A stretch of 10,906 nucleotides of DNA from Gammaproteobacteria bacterium (lineage in GTDB: Bacteria; Pseudomonadota; Gammaproteobacteria; UBA11654): the NCBI GenBank assembly GCA_018672815.1, contig JABHDX010000155.1:1-10906 (forward strand). The letters are read 5' to 3'. Shown in pieces: positions 8,447-10,906 of this stretch (positions within the stretch are counted from its first letter, which is position 1; every line of letters begins with the position of its first letter). The notes under the pieces are model-generated. The model searched no databases, was not told the DNA's origin, and was given only the letters and a program-made list of their open reading frames with translations. Position numbers and translations under genes: made by a program.

Positions 8447-9904
8447 ATGGAACTATCAAATACAAAACTCATAAACAACTCTTGTTATGTCGATGGAAAA
8501 TGGCTGAAGGCTTCAGATGGTTCAATAACAAAAATTCTTAATCCGGCTAACCAAGAAGAGTTGGGTGTTGTTTCTAATGGTGGATCTATCGAGACAAATA
8601 AAGCAATTAAAGCTGCTGTGATTGCTCAAAAAAAATGGGCTAAAACGCCCTCAAAAGAAAAATCAGAAGTGCTGAATAAACTCTATTTATTGATGTTAGA
8701 AAACCAAGAAGACTTAGCAAGAATCATTACTTATGAACAAGGTAAACCCTTACTAGAATCAAGGGGTGAAGTTTTATATGGGGCTTCTTTCATTCAGTGG
8801 TTTGCAGAAGAGGCGAAAAGAGTTTATGGAGATATCATACCTGGACACATGGGTGACAGAAGAACAATTGTTATAAAGCAACCAATAGGAGTTGTTGGAT
8901 GTATTACTCCATGGAATTTCCCCTCAGCAATGCTGGCTAGAAAAATGGGTCCAGCTCTGGCCTCTGGCTGTGCTATGGTTTGTAAACCAGCACCTCAAAC
9001 ACCTTTTTCTGCATTGGCATTGGCTTATTTGTCAAAAGAAGCTGGTCTCCCAGGGGGTTTATTTAATGTGGTTATTAGTGATGCTGAGAGCTTTGGAAAT
9101 GAATTATTATCAAGTTCAGAAGTGAAAAAATTAACTTTCACGGGATCTACCGTGACTGGAAAGAAATTACTTAAAGCCTCTGCTAATACAGTCAAAAGAG
9201 TATCTCTTGAACTAGGTGGTCATGCACCTTTTATAGTATTCGATGATGCTGATATTGATTCAGCAATTGAAGGGGCGGTCGCAGCAAAGTATAGAAATAC
9301 TGGACAGACTTGTGTTTGTGCAAACCGAATTTATGTGCAATCAAACATTTATAAAAAATTCTGCATAAGGTTTATCGAAAAAGTGAAATCAATAAAGACA
9401 GGCAATGGTATGGATAGCGGCATTGATCAAGGTCCATTGATTGATCAAAATGCTTTAAACAAGGTCAATAATCATATCAAAAATGCCAAAGAGCTTGGCG
9501 GTGATATTGCCTTGGGAGGCAATCCCCATAAACTAGGTGGACTGTTTTTTGAACCAACAATTATTACCAATGCTAATGATGACATGCTGATATCTAACGA
9601 GGAAACCTTTGGGCCAGTTGCTCCTATTTTTTCTTTTGATACTGAAAAAGAAGTGCTTGTAAGAGCAAACAACTCTCCTTATGGACTTGCTTCATATTTC
9701 TATACCAAGGATTTGGCTAGAAGCTGGAGGGTTTCTGAACAACTTGAGTATGGAATGGTCGGCCTAAACACTGGAATCATTTCCACAGAAATGGCTCCCT
9801 TCGGTGGGATAAAAGAATCAGGTATAGGTAGAGAAGGCTCAAAGTATGGCATGGATGACTACCTAGAAATAAAATATATATCAGTCGCTGGGGTTGATGA
9901 GTAA
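8447..9904 (+). CDS. gabD: Succinate-semialdehyde dehydrogenase (GabD-type aldehyde dehydrogenase)
   Basis: The enzyme oxidises succinate semialdehyde to succinate with NAD(P)+, the last step of GABA breakdown, in the cytoplasm. Its 485 residues match the length of E. coli GabD (about 482), and recalled GabD sequence aligns along the whole chain. Seen directly: PWNF at 155-158 with oxyanion Asn157; the cofactor-binding KPAPQTP at 180-186; FTGST; the general base Glu255 in LELGG; catalytic Cys289 in GQTCVCAN; EETFGP; and a GabD-like C-terminus with GLNTGIIS, PFGGIKESG and DYLEIKY. E. coli GabD has Ser where Pro183 stands here, and strictly NAD-dependent relatives often have Glu, so cofactor preference is open. 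The start agrees with the family but has no visible Shine-Dalgarno sequence. It follows the flavin-reductase-like gene by 49 bases and may share its transcript. Glutarate-semialdehyde dehydrogenase is the main alternative. Confidence 0.92.
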   Translation: MELSNTKLINNSCYVDGKWLKASDGSITKILNPANQEELGVVSNGGSIETNKAIKAAVIAQKKWAKTPSKEKSEVLNKLYLLMLENQEDLARIITYEQGKPLLESRGEVLYGASFIQWFAEEAKRVYGDIIPGHMGDRRTIVIKQPIGVVGCITPWNFPSAMLARKMGPALASGCAMVCKPAPQTPFSALALAYLSKEAGLPGGLFNVVISDAESFGNELLSSSEVKKLTFTGSTVTGKKLLKASANTVKRVSLELGGHAPFIVFDDADIDSAIEGAVAAKYRNTGQTCVCANRIYVQSNIYKKFCIRFIEKVKSIKTGNGMDSGIDQGPLIDQNALNKVNNHIKNAKELGGDIALGGNPHKLGGLFFEPTIITNANDDMLISNEETFGPVAPIFSFDTEKEVLVRANNSPYGLASYFYTKDLARSWRVSEQLEYGMVGLNTGIISTEMAPFGGIKESGIGREGSKYGMDDYLEIKYISVAGVDE

Positions 9905-9911
9905 TTACTAA

Positions 9912-9939
9912 TTGCTTTAAAAGCTCGCCACTGTATTAT
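9912..9939 (+). promoter_or_regulatory. Possible sigma-70 promoter for the MATE gene
   Basis: TTGCTT (9912-9917) and TATTAT (9934-9939) are 16 bases apart in the 60-base gap after gabD. Transcription would start near 9946, giving a leader of about 19 bases. The -35 match is only fair. The same TGTATTAT string forms the proposed -10 region of the symporter promoter. If real, the exporter is transcribed separately from gabD as well as, or instead of, by read-through. Confidence 0.3.
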
Positions 9940-9964
9940 TCAGCAAAATTCATGGCTTAAAATT

Positions 9965-10906
9965 ATGGAATCCAATAAAGCAAAATTAGTTCAAGGAAAA
10001 CCCTCTACAGCGATTATCTCAATGATGGCTCCTATGGTTATTGGTTTACTAGTGATGATAGGCAATGGCTTGGTGGATGCTTATTTTGTCGGAAAGCTCG
10101 GATATGCTCAACTAGCTGCAGTCAGTTATGCGTTTCCTGTTTGGTTTATAGTCAGTGGTATTGTTATGGGGCTTGGGGTGGGAACCTCATCATTAGTATC
10201 TAGAGCAATTGGTTCTGATGACAGAAACTCAGTAACTGAAATTGCAACACACTCTATAATTCTGGCAGTATTAACTGGCTTTTTTGTAATTCTAGCAGGG
10301 CTATCTTCTATCGATTCTTTATTTGGTTTATTGGGAGCAAATGAAGAAACCATGCCTTATGTGCAAGAGTATATGAAAGTCTACTATTGGGGAGGTCTCT
10401 TTATGACTGTCCCAATAATTGGAAACTCCGTTCTAAGAGCATTAGGAGATGCAAAAACGCCCTCTGTTTTAATGGCGATGTCAGCTGTCATCAATGCGGT
10501 ATTAGATCCAATACTTATTTTCGGGTGGCTTGGAATGCCTGCACTAGGGGTTCAAGGAGCTGCCTTGGCTAGCGTCATTGCAAACATTATATTTCTCATT
10601 GCATCACTCGCTGTCCTGATTTACAGAGATCGCTTGATACAATTTAAAAACCATAGTACTAAAGCATTATTTAATTCTTGGAAAAAAATACTTCATGTGG
10701 GAATACCTGCCATTGCCAGCAATTTAATAGCCCCTGTATCTTCCGCTCTCGTGTTAGCGTTAGTCAGTAGTTATGGTCAAGCAGCGGTTGCAGCGGTTGG
10801 CTTAGCAGGAAGAATTGAGGCTTTTATTATTGTTTTATTTATGGCGCTGGGTGGTGCAACAACGCCATATGTTGGACAAAATTTTGGAGCCAAAAGATTT
10901 GATCGG
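9965..10906 (+). CDS. MATE-family efflux transporter, 3' end cut by window edge
   Basis: MATE proteins are inner-membrane antiporters that expel drugs, dyes or metabolites in exchange for sodium or protons. The frame from the ATG at 9965 gives 314 codons open to the window edge, about two thirds of the usual 440-460 residues. Hydrophobic segments lie near residues 17-36, 52-75, 95-113, 138-157, 167-187, 197-220, 243-268 and 278-298. Family features are D39 in the first helix region (LVDAYFVGKLG), the VLRALGD..TP loop at 156-165, the NAVLDPILIFG helix at 177-187 and GQNFGAKR at 304-311. The frame stays open for 20 codons upstream back to the gabD stop, but no better start codon is seen there. 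There is no clear Shine-Dalgarno sequence before the ATG. The gene lies 60 bases after gabD with a possible promoter of its own, so a functional tie to the upstream genes is uncertain. The substrate cannot be told. Confidence 0.93.
   Translation, partial: MESNKAKLVQGKPSTAIISMMAPMVIGLLVMIGNGLVDAYFVGKLGYAQLAAVSYAFPVWFIVSGIVMGLGVGTSSLVSRAIGSDDRNSVTEIATHSIILAVLTGFFVILAGLSSIDSLFGLLGANEETMPYVQEYMKVYYWGGLFMTVPIIGNSVLRALGDAKTPSVLMAMSAVINAVLDPILIFGWLGMPALGVQGAALASVIANIIFLIASLAVLIYRDRLIQFKNHSTKALFNSWKKILHVGIPAIASNLIAPVSSALVLALVSSYGQAAVAAVGLAGRIEAFIIVLFMALGGATTPYVGQNFGAKRFDR

Noticed and set aside
8892..9672. Small open frames overlapping gabD (8892-9125 plus, 9472-9672 minus)
   Set aside because: They are frame shadows of gabD, whose catalytic and cofactor motifs run through the same bases.
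9914..9924. GCTTT-A-AAAGC inverted repeat after gabD as a terminator
   Set aside because: The stem is only five pairs with a one-base loop, so it cannot form a stable hairpin, and no T-run follows.
10126..10572. Small open frames overlapping the MATE gene (10126-10353 minus, 10387-10572 plus)
   Set aside because: They are shadows of the MATE reading frame, which is open from 9965 to the window end with family motifs throughout.

Overview
The window is ordinary bacterial chromosome, AT-rich by eye and densely coded, with six genes and no mobile element, RNA gene or CRISPR array that I can see. Protein motifs and codon choice (many AAA, ATT, TTA and AAT codons) fit an AT-rich proteobacterium. 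A free-living marine gammaproteobacterium is my best guess, but the window holds no phylogenetic marker that settles this.

Layout. The left half (1-5740) is on the minus strand and carries the two subunits of NADPH-dependent glutamate synthase, gltB followed by gltD one base later; gltD runs off the left edge. A gap of 170 bases (5741-5910) separates gltB from a plus-strand series. This series starts with a sodium:alanine/glycine symporter of the AGCS family, followed after 3 bases by a flavin-reductase-fold protein. After a 49-base gap comes a GabD-type succinate-semialdehyde dehydrogenase, and after a further 60 bases a MATE-family multidrug/solute exporter that runs off the right edge.

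How they fit together. GltBD makes glutamate from 2-oxoglutarate and glutamine using NADPH. The symporter would bring in small amino acids. GabD finishes the GABA shunt, which returns glutamate carbon to the TCA cycle as succinate. The divergent arrangement therefore groups nitrogen assimilation with amino-acid uptake and breakdown; that functional link is inference. The flavin-reductase-like protein is most tightly linked to the symporter: its ribosome binding site lies inside the symporter's last codons.

Most unusual points. The flavin-reductase-like protein carries a C-terminal segment matching the small PCP_red domain otherwise best known from the C-terminus of dark-operative protochlorophyllide reductase ChlB/BchB, although no photosynthesis gene is in view. 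The symporter has a polar insert of about 80 residues in one loop. gltB has two adjacent in-phase slippery heptamers early in the gene. Three short repeats of the form TCCCT(T/A)AAT lie just before gabD, which lacks a recognisable Shine-Dalgarno sequence. I did not find a clearly undescribed multi-gene system.
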